From JAATFS01 sp037145635 (GTDB lineage Bacteria > Pseudomonadota > Gammaproteobacteria > Xanthomonadales > Xanthomonadaceae), in the NCBI GenBank assembly GCA_037145635.1, contig JBBCXB010000001.1, positions 248,001-312,000 of the forward strand: 64,000 bases of DNA, written 5' to 3'. A program made the translations under genes and the position numbers. Below the pieces are notes generated by a model, which worked only from the letters and a program-made list of their open reading frames with translations, did no database searches and was not told where the DNA came from. Below are positions 16,646 through 24,857 of this stretch, in pieces. The stretch's first letter is position 1; each line of letters opens with the position of its first letter.

Positions 16646-16662
16646 CGAAATATTAGCGAAAA
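16642..16662. promoter_or_regulatory. 11-bp direct repeats (TTAGCGAAA x2)
   Basis: TTAGCGAAA occurs at 16642-16650 and again at 16653-16661, exactly one helical turn apart, overlapping the rimK stop codon. Tandem repeats with an 11-bp period are the usual binding mode of OmpR/PhoB-type regulators, and such a regulator is encoded at 17107. An AT-rich stretch with TTTAATAAG follows and could be a -10 element. Confidence 0.45.
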
Positions 16663-16679
16663 TTTAATAAGATCGACGC

Positions 16680-16768
16680 TAGCCTGTCCCGGCCGCAGTT
16701 CTGCCTCGCAGGAACGGCAATCGGGATGTTCTTCCTATTTGACCCAAGGCGATGGCTTTGGGTCTTTT
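16680..16768 (+). ncRNA. candidate small RNA with intrinsic terminator
   Basis: A promoter-like AT-rich region (16650-16672) and a strong intrinsic terminator (16741-16768) are only about 75-90 bases apart, with no open reading frame between. The intervening sequence can also pair AGGAA (about 16710) with TTCCT (about 16732). This layout fits a short regulatory RNA. The alternative is simply the rimK terminator placed 95 bp after its stop. I know of no family match. Confidence 0.35.
16741..16768 (+). terminator. intrinsic terminator after rimK / candidate sRNA
   Basis: The stem GACCCAA/TTGGGTC with a short loop is followed by TTTTTC. It is the clearest Rho-independent terminator in this part of the window. 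Confidence 0.85.
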
Positions 16769-17106
16769 TCTGTCGAGGGTTCCCTGCTGCGTTCGCTTGC
16801 GAACTTCGGCGGGATCTTTCGGTCATATGCCCACCAGGACGGTCCTCATGCGGCCCAGGATTTCCACCGGATACACCGATGCCCGAGGGGGCGGCGCCGC
16901 GCCGGTGCCAAGGTCCCTCGACATCGTGTTGACCCCGGCGGGCGAAGATGGCCTGGAGGCAGGCGCACACCGGTTCACGTAATGCCGTCCCGGACCGCAG
17001 GACCCTGGCGCAGCAAGGGCGCGCCGGGACCGGCGGAGCGGGCTCGAGGCCGCGCTGCACAGCAGGCAGCGCGGCCACTCCCATCGAATCAAACAACGAG
17101 GTTTCA
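16769..17106. other. leader region of the two-component operon, no gene seen
   Basis: About 340 bases separate the terminator from the response-regulator start. No reading frame here looks like a protein. The region must contain the operon promoter, but I cannot pick a convincing -35/-10 pair. A GAGG Shine-Dalgarno lies just before the GTG start. Confidence 0.5.
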
Positions 17107-17784
17107 GTGCGCATTCTGGTAATCGAAGACAACAGCGACATCGCCGCTAACCTGGGCGACTATCTCGAGGACCGCGGCCATACCGTGGACTTCGCCGCCG
17201 ACGGCGTCACCGGCCTGCACCTGGCGGTGGTACACGAGTTCGACGCGATCGTGCTCGACCTCAACCTGCCCGGCATGGACGGGATCGAGGTCTGCCGCAA
17301 GCTGCGCAACGAGGCGCGCAAGCAGACGCCGGTGCTGATGCTGACCGCGCGCGACTCGCTGGACAACAAGCTGGCCGGCTTCGACTCCGGCGCCGACGAC
17401 TACCTGATCAAGCCGTTCGCGCTGCAGGAAGTGGAAGTGCGCCTCAACGCCCTGTCGCGGCGCGGCAAGGGCGTGCACACCCGTGTGCTGGAAACCGGCG
17501 ACCTGGAATACAACCTCGATACGCTGGAGGTGCGCCGTCGCGGCAAGCTGCTGCAGCTCAACCCGACCGCGCTCAAGATCCTGCAGGCGCTGATGGAGGC
17601 CTCGCCGGCCGTTGTCACCCGCCAGGAACTGGAGACCCGGGTCTGGGGCGAGGAACTGCCGGACTCCGATTCGCTGCGCGTGCATATCCACGGCCTGCGC
17701 GCCGTGGTGGACAAGCCGTTCGACGTGCCGTTGATCCAGACCCGCCATGGCATCGGCTACCGCATCGCCTCGCCCGATGCCTGA
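17107..17784 (+). CDS. OmpR/PhoB-family response regulator
   Basis: A 225-residue transcription regulator. The receiver domain (about 1-115) has the acidic pocket IEDN, the phospho-acceptor Asp51 in VLDLNLPGMDG, Thr in MLTARD and Lys in LIKPFA. The C-terminal winged helix (about 125-222) ends with RVHIHGLRAVVDKPF and TRHGIGYRI. Translation starts at a GTG, because GAGG precedes it by 6-7 bases and the family starts directly at this strand. The gene overlaps the histidine kinase by 8 bp, so the two are translationally coupled. The stimulus is unknown. The sequence does not look like the classical Xanthomonas PhoP, so no symbol is given. Confidence 0.92.
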   Translation: MRILVIEDNSDIAANLGDYLEDRGHTVDFAADGVTGLHLAVVHEFDAIVLDLNLPGMDGIEVCRKLRNEARKQTPVLMLTARDSLDNKLAGFDSGADDYLIKPFALQEVEVRLNALSRRGKGVHTRVLETGDLEYNLDTLEVRRRGKLLQLNPTALKILQALMEASPAVVTRQELETRVWGEELPDSDSLRVHIHGLRAVVDKPFDVPLIQTRHGIGYRIASPDA

Positions 17785-19126
17785 AGGCGAGGCAGGCCGG
17801 CCCGCGCGTGCGCGCGGGCGCTACCGGCGGCGGCTGCGCAGCCGCATCATCCTGTCGTTCGTGCTGCTGGGCACGGGGCTCACGGCCCTGTTCGCCTATC
17901 TGACCGACTACGCGCGCCAGCGCGTGGAGAGCCAGCTGGTCGAAGACGTGATGAACAAGAACATCGACGAGTATGCGCGGCGGTTCTACGTGGACCCGTC
18001 GCGCAGCCCGGACATGCCGGTGCAGCAGATGTTCGCGCGCGTGGTCAAGCGCGACAAGTTCGCCGACCTGCAGCGCGAGGAGCCGGACTGGTACGACCTG
18101 CCCAACGGCAACCACAGCATCACCGGGGTCGACGAGTCCGGCAAGCCGTTCGCCTACAAGCTGGCGGTGCGGAAGATGCCCAACGAGTGGTTCTTCCTGG
18201 CCTACGACGTGACCCAGAGCCAGCGCGGCGAGCAGCAGCTCAAGCGCGCGCTGTACATCTCGGTGATGGTGTTCAGCGGCCTGTCGCTGCTGATCGGCTG
18301 GTGGTCGGCGTCGAAGGTGATGCGGCCGGTGTCCGACCTGGCCGCGCGCCTGCGTGCCTATCGCGGCGGCACCAGCGAGCCCAAGCCGCTCGCGCCGCAC
18401 TTTCCCGACGACGAGGTGGGGCAGCTGGCCGAGGCCCTGGACGACTATTCCGGCCGCCTGACCGAGGTGGTGCAGCGCGACCGCGAGTTCAACGCGGATG
18501 TCAGCCACGAGCTGCGTACGCCACTGGCGGTGATCCGCGGCGCCACCGAGCTGCTGCTGACCCGCCCCAACCTGGACGCGAAGATCCTGCAGCGGCTGCA
18601 GCGCATCCAGCGCGCCGAACAGCAGTGCACCGACCTGATCGGTGCGCTGCTGCTGCTGTCGCGCAACGAGCGCGGGCAGGGCAGCAGCAACGTCGCCCGG
18701 GTGGCCGAGCAGCTGCTCGAATCGCATCGCGCCCAGCTCGGCGGCAAGCCGCTCGAGCTGGTGCTGGAGGGCGCGCGCGGGCTGGTGGTCGATGCCCCGG
18801 AGTCGGCGTTGTCGGTCGCACTGGGCAACCTGATCGGCAATGCGGTCAAGTACACCCAGGATGGCCAGGTGCGGGTCCGGGTGCTCGCCGATGCGGTGGA
18901 AGTGATCGACTCCGGTCCCGGCCTGAGCGCAGAGGATGCGGCCAAGCTGTTCCAGCGTGGCTACCGCGGCACCCATGCCGGCCATTCCCAGGGCGGGGGC
19001 ATCGGCCTTTCGATCGTCAGCCGGCTGTGCGACCTCTACGGCTGGGACGTCAGCGTGCGCCCGGGCGAACAGCGCGGCGTGGTCGCGGTGCTGCGGTTCG
19101 CGCCCTCGGGAATCTTGGCGTCCTGA
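17777..19126 (+). CDS. membrane sensor histidine kinase
   Basis: A 449-residue kinase, partner of the preceding regulator. It has a short basic cytoplasmic start, a first membrane helix (IILSFVLLGTGLTALFAYL, about 24-43), a periplasmic sensor of about 110 residues, and a second helix (ISVMVFSGLSLLIGWWSA). A HAMP-like linker follows. The phosphorylated His is in VSHELRTPLAVIRG (His244). ATP-binding boxes are NLIGNAVKYT, VIDSGPGLS and GGGIGLSIVSRL. The periplasmic domain has no family I recognise. Its start overlaps the regulator stop. Confidence 0.92.
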   Translation: MPEGEAGRPARARGRYRRRLRSRIILSFVLLGTGLTALFAYLTDYARQRVESQLVEDVMNKNIDEYARRFYVDPSRSPDMPVQQMFARVVKRDKFADLQREEPDWYDLPNGNHSITGVDESGKPFAYKLAVRKMPNEWFFLAYDVTQSQRGEQQLKRALYISVMVFSGLSLLIGWWSASKVMRPVSDLAARLRAYRGGTSEPKPLAPHFPDDEVGQLAEALDDYSGRLTEVVQRDREFNADVSHELRTPLAVIRGATELLLTRPNLDAKILQRLQRIQRAEQQCTDLIGALLLLSRNERGQGSSNVARVAEQLLESHRAQLGGKPLELVLEGARGLVVDAPESALSVALGNLIGNAVKYTQDGQVRVRVLADAVEVIDSGPGLSAEDAAKLFQRGYRGTHAGHSQGGGIGLSIVSRLCDLYGWDVSVRPGEQRGVVAVLRFAPSGILAS

Positions 19127-19495
19127 AGGCGGATCGGTGGCGGGGCAGGTCCCCGCCGGCGGCCGCAGACCACCGGCGACGCCGGGCGATGGCGGGGATT
19201 CGGGCGCACGGCGGGAACGCGTACGGACCGGATCCAGTTCGCGCCCTCGTCGCTGCGTGACGCGTCCCGCGTGATGGCGCCCGGCATGACCTCGATGGGC
19301 CGCCGCTTGCCGAGTCGTGCACCGGCGCTGGGCGCTGGCCGCGGCCTTGGCGCGCTTCGCCTATTCCGTCGCGTGCAAGGCTTTGCTTGCGCGGCTACAC
19401 CTGCGGCACCCGGGGGTTCTGCTAGGGATGTCGCCGGTCTGTAGGCAGGGAGGGGCGAGCACTCTGTGTGCCGACCCTCAAACAACCCGGCGTGG
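19127..19495. other. intergenic region without gene; weak hairpin
   Basis: About 370 bases between the kinase and convergent coaE. A 7-bp hairpin GGCGGGG-caggt-CCCCGCC (19139-19157) follows the kinase stop but lacks a T-tract. Several open frames cross the region; none has protein-like composition or a recognisable domain. Confidence 0.5.
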
Positions 19496-20110
19496 TCATC
19501 TTTTGGCGGCGGCGAGCGCCCGGTAGCGTAGGTCCAGCCGCGCGACCTCCCGGTCCAGTTCGGCCGGGTCGCCGGCGTTGACCACCACGTCGTCCGCCAG
19601 CGCCTGCCGCTGCTCGCGGCTGGCCTGCGCTGCGATCATGCGCTCGGCGAGCTCGGCGGTGATGCCGTCGCGGCGCATCAGCCGGGCCCGCTGCACCGCC
19701 ACCGGCGCGTCCACCAGCAGGATGCGGTGCAGCCAGGGGTAGGTCGCGCGGCCGCCCGCCTCGGCGAGCAGCGGGATCGCGACCAGCGCGTAGGCGCCGG
19801 CCGCGGCCTCGGCGTCGCGCCGCAGGCCGGCGCGTATCGCCGGGTGGGTGATCGCCTCGAGTGCGGTCCGCTGCACCGGATCGGCGAAGACGATCTCGCG
19901 CAACGCGCGCCGGTCGAGCGTGCCGTCCTGCTGCAGGACCGACGCGCCGAACCGCTCGACGATCCGCGCCAGCACGGGACCCGGTGCCACCACCTGGCGC
20001 GCGACGACGTCGGCATCGACCACGGCGATCCCCAGCGCCTCGAAGCGCCGGCTCAGCTCGCTCTTGCCCGAGGCGACGCCCCCGGTGAGGCCGACGACGA
20101 AATCGCTCAC
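19496..20110 (-). CDS. coaE: dephospho-CoA kinase
   Basis: A 204-residue kinase that completes coenzyme A synthesis by phosphorylating the 3'-hydroxyl of dephospho-CoA. The P-loop is LTGGVASGKSELSRRFEALG, followed by VVDADVVARQVV and the CoA-domain segment ITHPAIRAGL. RARLMRRDGITAE and VVVNAGD complete the family pattern. The start is GTG at 20110, immediately after pilD (13 bp gap). In many gammaproteobacteria coaE follows pilD in the same operon, as here. Confidence 0.95.
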   Translation of the reverse strand: MSDFVVGLTGGVASGKSELSRRFEALGIAVVDADVVARQVVAPGPVLARIVERFGASVLQQDGTLDRRALREIVFADPVQRTALEAITHPAIRAGLRRDAEAAAGAYALVAIPLLAEAGGRATYPWLHRILLVDAPVAVQRARLMRRDGITAELAERMIAAQASREQRQALADDVVVNAGDPAELDREVARLDLRYRALAAAKR

Positions 20111-20123
20111 GGCCGGCCGTCGG

Positions 20124-20987
20124 TCAGCGCAGTCCGGCGAGCTGCATGTAGCCGTTGACGAGCTGGTCGCCCCAGAAGAACGTCACCCATCCGGCGATGG
20201 CCAGGTAGGGGCCGAACGGGATCGGCGTGGCGCGGTCGCGGCCCTTGGCGGCCAGCCAGATGGAGCCGAGCACGGCCCCGACCAGCGACGAGATCAGGAT
20301 GATCGGCAGGATGCCCTTCAGACCGCACCAGGCGCCGAGCGCCGCCAGCAGCTTGAAGTCGCCATGGCCCATGCCTTCCTTGCCGGTGAGCTGCTTGAAC
20401 AGCCACCACACCGCCCACAGCGAGAAATAGCCCACCGCCGCGCCGAGCAGCGCCGGCTTGGCGGGCATGTAGAGGTTGTCCATCGAGCCGATCAGGCCCA
20501 GCCACATCAGCGGCAGGGTCAGCTGGTCGGGCAGCAGGCGGGTGCGCAGGTCGATGCCGGCCAGCGCCACCAGGAAGCAGCTCAGCACGATGCCGCCGAA
20601 ACCCTGCCAGCCGAAGCCGAAGCGCCAGACGCTGGCGACCACCAGCAGGGCGGTCAGCAGTTCCACCAGCGGGTACTGCAGCGAGATCGGCTGTCCGCTG
20701 TAGCGCGAGCGCCCGCGCAGCATCAGCCAGCTCAGCACCGGGATGTTTTCCCACCATTTCAGGCGGTCGCCGGTGACCGGGTCGTGCGACGGCTCGACCA
20801 CGATGCCCGGTGGCGCGGGTTCGTAGAGGTCGGGCTCGCCCAGGATCTCGCGGGCGTCGCGCTTCCACTGCCATTCCATGCGCTTGGGCAGGCGCAGGAT
20901 CACCACGTTGAGGAAACTGCCCAGCAGCAGTCCCAGTCCGGCCGCGGCGGGGAAGCCGAGACCGGGATGCTGGTCGAGAAATGCCAT
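20124..20987 (-). CDS. pilD: type IV prepilin peptidase/N-methylase PilD
   Basis: A 287-residue polytopic inner-membrane aspartyl protease that cleaves and N-methylates prepilins. The N-terminal methylase region has GSFLNVVILRLP and WENIPVLSWLMLRGRSRYSGQPIS. The two protease Asp residues are in LAGIDLRTRLLPDQ and GMGHGDFKLLAALG. The tetracysteine zinc site normally present before ENIPV and after LRGR is missing: those positions read DPVTGD and RSRYSG. Cysteine-less versions are known in xanthomonads. It lies 6 bp from pilC and 13 bp from coaE, so pilC-pilD-coaE form one operon. Confidence 0.95.
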   Translation of the reverse strand: MAFLDQHPGLGFPAAAGLGLLLGSFLNVVILRLPKRMEWQWKRDAREILGEPDLYEPAPPGIVVEPSHDPVTGDRLKWWENIPVLSWLMLRGRSRYSGQPISLQYPLVELLTALLVVASVWRFGFGWQGFGGIVLSCFLVALAGIDLRTRLLPDQLTLPLMWLGLIGSMDNLYMPAKPALLGAAVGYFSLWAVWWLFKQLTGKEGMGHGDFKLLAALGAWCGLKGILPIILISSLVGAVLGSIWLAAKGRDRATPIPFGPYLAIAGWVTFFWGDQLVNGYMQLAGLR

Positions 20988-20993
20988 GTGCCC

Positions 20994-22256
20994 TTAGACC
21001 ACCGAAGCCAACTTGAAGATAGGCAGGTACATGCCGATGACCATGCCGCCGACGATGGTACCAATGAACACCATGATCAGGGGTTCGATCAGGCTGCTGA
21101 GCGCGTCGACCGCGTTGTTGACCTCCTGCTCGAAGTACTCGGCCACCTTGAACAGCATCGCGTCGAGCGCGCCGGCCTCCTCGCCGATGGCGGTCATCTG
21201 CACCACCATGTGCGGGAACAGGTTGACCTGCTTCATCGCCATGTTGACCGGGTAGCCGACCGAGACGTCGTCGCGCATGCGCAGCACCGCCTTCTCGTAC
21301 ACCGAGTTGCCGGTGGCGCCGGCGACGATGCCCAGCGCCTCGACCAGCGGCACGCCGGCCTTGAAGGTCACCGCCGTGGTCCGCGAGAAGCGCGCCACCG
21401 CGCTGTTGTGCATGATCTGGCCGATGATCGGCACTTTGAGCACCAAGCGGTCCATCCCGTGCTGCATCGCGGGGGAGCGCTTGTAGGCGAAAATGAAGCC
21501 TGCAATGGCGCCGATTGAGCCAAGCAGCATCAGCCACCACCAGGCGACCATGAAGCGGGACGCCGACACGATCATCTGGGTGAAGGCCGGAAGTTCGGCG
21601 CCGAAGCCCTTGAACACGTCCTCGAACTGGGGCACTACCCAGACAAGCAAAATGCCGCTGACCAGGATGGCCACCGCCATCACCATGGCCGGGTAGAACA
21701 GTGCCTTGCGGATCTTGCCTTTAAGAGTCTCGATATTTTCCTTATAGGTGGCGACTGTGTCGAGAACCGTTTCGAGAACGCCAGCACCCTCTCCTGCCCG
21801 AACCAGATTGCGGTAAAGTTCGTCGAACTGGACCGGGTGCTTACCGATAGCTTCATGCAAAGAAGAGCCGCCTTCGATATCGGTACGGATCTGCCCCACC
21901 ATCTGCTTCATGCGCGGGTTCTTCTGACCGCTGCCGATGATCTCCAGCGCGCTTACGATGGGCACCCCGGACTTCATCATTGTCGCCATCTGGCGGCTGA
22001 AGAAGGCTATGTCCTTGGGGGTGACCTTCTTGCCCGCGGTGCCGAACAACGGCTTGGGCTTGGCTTTTACAATCTTGGGTGTGATTCCCTGGCGACGCAG
22101 CTCTGCTCGCAGCAGATTGGCGTTCCGTGCTGCCTGTTCGCCCTTCATCTTTATTCCGCGTCTGTCAGTCCCTTCCCAGATGAACGGAGAAAGTTGACTG
22201 GTTTCACGAGAAACCGATTCCTTCTTTGCAACACTGCGAATGGCGGCCACCTTCAT
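20994..22256 (-). CDS. pilC: type IV pilus inner-membrane platform protein PilC
   Basis: A 420-residue platform protein that couples the PilB/PilT motors to the pilus. It contains two GspF domains of about 120 residues. The first has FFSRQMATMMKSGVPIVSAL and a membrane helix VMAVAILVSGILLVWVV. The second has FSRTTAVTFKAGVPLVEAL and the final helices ending in MYLPIFKLASVV. The start at 22256 has GGAG immediately adjacent, so a nearby downstream GTG is also possible. The 5' part of the gene (about 21480-22256) is noticeably poorer in GC than the 3' part. Confidence 0.95.
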   Translation of the reverse strand: MKVAAIRSVAKKESVSRETSQLSPFIWEGTDRRGIKMKGEQAARNANLLRAELRRQGITPKIVKAKPKPLFGTAGKKVTPKDIAFFSRQMATMMKSGVPIVSALEIIGSGQKNPRMKQMVGQIRTDIEGGSSLHEAIGKHPVQFDELYRNLVRAGEGAGVLETVLDTVATYKENIETLKGKIRKALFYPAMVMAVAILVSGILLVWVVPQFEDVFKGFGAELPAFTQMIVSASRFMVAWWWLMLLGSIGAIAGFIFAYKRSPAMQHGMDRLVLKVPIIGQIMHNSAVARFSRTTAVTFKAGVPLVEALGIVAGATGNSVYEKAVLRMRDDVSVGYPVNMAMKQVNLFPHMVVQMTAIGEEAGALDAMLFKVAEYFEQEVNNAVDALSSLIEPLIMVFIGTIVGGMVIGMYLPIFKLASVV

Positions 22257-22363
22257 CTCCAGTCCAGCTATTCCCAGCTAGGTCATGAGCAGATGGTAGC
22301 GGGTTCTGCAGGAATGAACAGCTAGCTGTCGCCAGACTTGAGTAGTCGCAATTAGTCAAAAAC

Positions 22364-22378
22364 TGACGCTCAGCGTCA
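22364..22378. promoter_or_regulatory. palindrome upstream of pilA, possible PilR site
   Basis: TGACGCT-C-AGCGTCA is a perfect inverted repeat about 75 bp upstream of the -24 element. The distance is right for an enhancer-binding protein acting on sigma-54 polymerase. PilR is encoded 2.9 kb away. Assignment to PilR is inferred from position. Confidence 0.45.
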
Positions 22379-22451
22379 TTGTGCTAGAGGAAGGCCAGAC
22401 TGGCGGATGGCGTTCATACGCACATTGCTTCAGGGGATTGGATGTGGCGGG

Positions 22452-22467
22452 TTGGCACGATTTCTGC
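22452..22467 (+). promoter_or_regulatory. sigma-54 (RpoN) promoter of pilA
   Basis: TTGGCACGATTTCTGC matches the -24/-12 consensus (TGGCACG-N4-TTGC) with one mismatch, and the GG and GC dinucleotides have the required 10-bp spacing. Transcription would begin near 22479, giving a leader of about 100 nt. RpoN and PilR dependence of pilin genes is established in related species. Confidence 0.85.
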
Positions 22468-22578
22468 TTCAGGCCTGTCGTGGGGATATTCTGTTTCTGA
22501 AGTCGCTCAAGCTATTGGCACCGGCCCGGGCTGGTAACGGTTTTGATGACACCATTTTTTATCGTGCAGAGGATTTTT

Positions 22579-23034
22579 ATGAAGAAGCAGCAGGGTTTCA
22601 CTTTGATCGAGCTGATGATCGTTGTTGCGATCATTGCAATCTTGGCGGCTATTGCTATTCCGCAGTACCAAAATTATGTCTCGCGGGCGCGGGCGTCAGG
22701 TGCTGCAGCAGAACTTTCCGGTTATCGTACCGCTATCAGCTCGTGCATTTCCGAGCTGCAGACTGCGACAGGCTGCAATGCCAATACCAACGGTATTCCT
22801 GCGATCACCGCAGCCGCGTTTCCGCGGACGCAAAATGTCACGGATATCACGAGCATTGCTAACGGTGTGATTACTGCTACCACTGGTGCCACGGCCTCGA
22901 GTGGTGGTGCTAACCTCACCTACGTGCTGACCCCTACTGCTAATGACGGTTCTATTACCTGGGTCAACAGTGGTACTTCTTGTAACGCCACTCGTGGATT
23001 CAAGGGTGGACAGGGCGGTTGTCCAGTAAACTAA
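22579..23034 (+). CDS. pilA: type IV major pilin PilA
   Basis: A 151-residue type IVa prepilin. The leader MKKQQG is cut before Phe, followed by the methylated N-terminal helix FTLIELMIVVAIIAILAAIA with the essential Glu5. The globular part contains two Cys near residues 52-62 (SSC and GC) and two in the C-terminal D-region (TSC and GGC), which ends CPVN. ATG at 22579 follows GAGGA by five bases. The gene is strikingly low in GC: 26 of 60 bases in 22621-22680 against 43 of 60 in 24121-24180 of pilB. This suggests transfer or antigenic replacement. It is transcribed from a sigma-54 promoter. Confidence 0.96.
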   Translation: MKKQQGFTLIELMIVVAIIAILAAIAIPQYQNYVSRARASGAAAELSGYRTAISSCISELQTATGCNANTNGIPAITAAAFPRTQNVTDITSIANGVITATTGATASSGGANLTYVLTPTANDGSITWVNSGTSCNATRGFKGGQGGCPVN

Positions 23035-23040
23035 TCTGCT

Positions 23041-23074
23041 AGCGTCCCGGGGTCGATTCCGATCCCGGGACGCT
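23041..23074 (+). terminator. hairpin between pilA and pilB
   Basis: An 11-bp perfect stem (AGCGTCCCGGG / CCCGGGACGCT) with a 12-base loop begins six bases after the pilA stop. The following sequence has only scattered Ts. It probably attenuates read-through into pilB and stabilises pilA mRNA. Confidence 0.75.
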
Positions 23075-23114
23075 CCGATTAGATTGCTTTATGGCTTGGA
23101 TTAGCACGGAGTAG

Positions 23115-24857
23115 ATGGATATCATGCTTGGCTCCGTGAATTTGGTTGGCATCACCGGCATCGCTCGCCGTCTGGTCCAAGACGGTGCCTTGGACGAGGC
23201 CAATGCCCGCACGGCCATGACCCAGGCCGCAGCCGCCAAGGTGCCGCTGCCGCAGTGGTTTGCCGACAAGAAGCTGGTCACCGCCTCGCAGCTGGCTGCG
23301 GCCAATGCGGTAGAGTTCGGCATGCCGTTGCTGGACGTGTCGGCGTTCGATGCCGCGCACAATGCGATCAAGCTGGTCAGCGAGGAGCTGCTGCAGAAGC
23401 ACCAGGTACTGCCGCTGTTCAAGCGTGGCAACCGGCTGTTCGTCGGCATCAGCAATCCGACCCAGACCCGCGCGCTGGACGACATCAAGTTCCACACCAA
23501 CCTGGTGGTCGAGCCGATCCTGGTCGACGAGGACCAGATCCGGCGCACGCTGGAGCAGTGGCAGGCGAGCAACACCTCGCTCGGCGACGGGCTGGGCGCA
23601 GACGATGACGGCGGGATCGACAACCTCGATGTCGGCTCCGGCGACGAGGACATGGGGGCGGTCACCGATACCGGCATCGACGCCAAGGGCGACGACACCC
23701 CGGTAGTGAAGTTCGTCAACAAGGTGCTGGTGGACGCGATCCGCAAGGGCGCGTCGGACATCCACTTCGAGCCCTACGAGGACGACTACCGGGTGCGCTT
23801 CCGCATCGACGGGCTGCTCAAGCACGTGGCCAAGGCGCCGGTGAAGCTCAACCAGCGCATCGCCGCGCGACTGAAGGTGATGGCGCAACTGGACATCGCC
23901 GAGAAGCGGGTGCCGCAGGACGGGCGCATTAAGCTCAACCTCTCCAAGACCAAGCAGATCGACTTCCGCGTCAGCACGCTGCCGACGCTGTTCGGCGAGA
24001 AGATCGTGCTGCGCATCCTCGATGGCAGTGCGGCCAAGCTCGGCATCGACAAGCTCGGCTACGAGCCGGACCAGCAGAAGCTGTTCCTGGACGCCATCCA
24101 CAAGCCCTACGGCATGGTGCTGGTGACCGGCCCGACCGGCTCGGGCAAGACGGTGTCGCTGTACACCGCGCTCGGCATCCTCAACGACGAGACGCGCAAC
24201 ATCTCCACTGCCGAGGACCCGGTGGAAATCCGCCTGCCCGGCGTGAACCAGGTGCAGCAGAACAACAAGCGCGGCATGACCTTCGCCGCGGCGCTGCGCT
24301 CGTTCCTGCGCCAGGACCCGGACATCATCATGGTCGGCGAGATCCGCGACCTGGAGACCGCCGAGATCGCGATCAAGGCCGCGCAGACCGGCCACATGGT
24401 GCTCTCGACGCTGCACACCAACGATGCGCCGCAGACCATCGCGCGCCTGATGAACATGGGCATCGCGCCGTACAACATCACCTCGTCGGTGACGCTGGTG
24501 ATCGCGCAGCGCCTGGCGCGGCGGCTGTGCAACCACTGCAAGCGCCCGTCGCAGCTGCCCGAGCATGCGCTGCTGGCCGAGGGCTTCACCGCCGAGCAGC
24601 TCGCCCAGGGCATCCAGCTGTTCGAGGCGGTGGGCTGCGACGACTGCACCGAGGGCTACAAGGGCCGCACCGGCATCTACCAGGTGATGCCGATGAGCGA
24701 CGACATCGGCGCCATCGTGCTCGCCGGCGGCAACGCGATGCAGATCGCCGAGACCGCGCAGCGCCTGGGCATCCGCGACCTGCGGCAGTCCGCGCTGCTC
24801 AAGGCCTCGCAGGGCATCACCAGCCTGGCCGAGATCAATCGCGTCACGAAGGACTGA
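23115..24857 (+). CDS. pilB: type IV pilus extension ATPase PilB
   Basis: A 580-residue hexameric ATPase that powers pilus polymerisation at the cytoplasmic face of PilC. An N-terminal MshEN-type domain (about 10-160) leads into the GspE core. The core has Walker A VTGPTGSGKTVSLYT, the Asp box ISTAEDPVEIRLPGVNQVQQ, Walker B PDIIMVGEIRD and the His box MVLSTLHTNDAP. A CNHC/CDDC tetracysteine zinc motif is near the C-terminus. The start ATG at 23115 follows GGAG by only three bases, so the ATG at 23124 is an alternative. Codon use is typical of the host, unlike pilA upstream. Confidence 0.96.
   Translation: MDIMLGSVNLVGITGIARRLVQDGALDEANARTAMTQAAAAKVPLPQWFADKKLVTASQLAAANAVEFGMPLLDVSAFDAAHNAIKLVSEELLQKHQVLPLFKRGNRLFVGISNPTQTRALDDIKFHTNLVVEPILVDEDQIRRTLEQWQASNTSLGDGLGADDDGGIDNLDVGSGDEDMGAVTDTGIDAKGDDTPVVKFVNKVLVDAIRKGASDIHFEPYEDDYRVRFRIDGLLKHVAKAPVKLNQRIAARLKVMAQLDIAEKRVPQDGRIKLNLSKTKQIDFRVSTLPTLFGEKIVLRILDGSAAKLGIDKLGYEPDQQKLFLDAIHKPYGMVLVTGPTGSGKTVSLYTALGILNDETRNISTAEDPVEIRLPGVNQVQQNNKRGMTFAAALRSFLRQDPDIIMVGEIRDLETAEIAIKAAQTGHMVLSTLHTNDAPQTIARLMNMGIAPYNITSSVTLVIAQRLARRLCNHCKRPSQLPEHALLAEGFTAEQLAQGIQLFEAVGCDDCTEGYKGRTGIYQVMPMSDDIGAIVLAGGNAMQIAETAQRLGIRDLRQSALLKASQGITSLAEINRVTKD

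Larger units (their letters stand above)
22257..22578. other. pilC/pilA divergent control region
   Basis: This 322-bp region between the divergent pilus genes contains the sigma-54 promoter for pilA (22452-22467), a perfect 7+1+7 palindrome (22364-22378) and a leader of about 100 nt before pilA. I see no additional gene. Confidence 0.7.

Noticed and set aside
17107..19126. Calling the two-component system PhoP/PhoQ, ColR/ColS or RaxR/RaxH
   Set aside because: The receiver sequence does not look like classical PhoP, and I cannot separate the other names by eye.
19036..19485. A minus-strand frame in the kinase-coaE gap
   Set aside because: It has no recognisable domain, overlaps the kinase gene and has the arginine/proline-rich composition of random GC-rich DNA.
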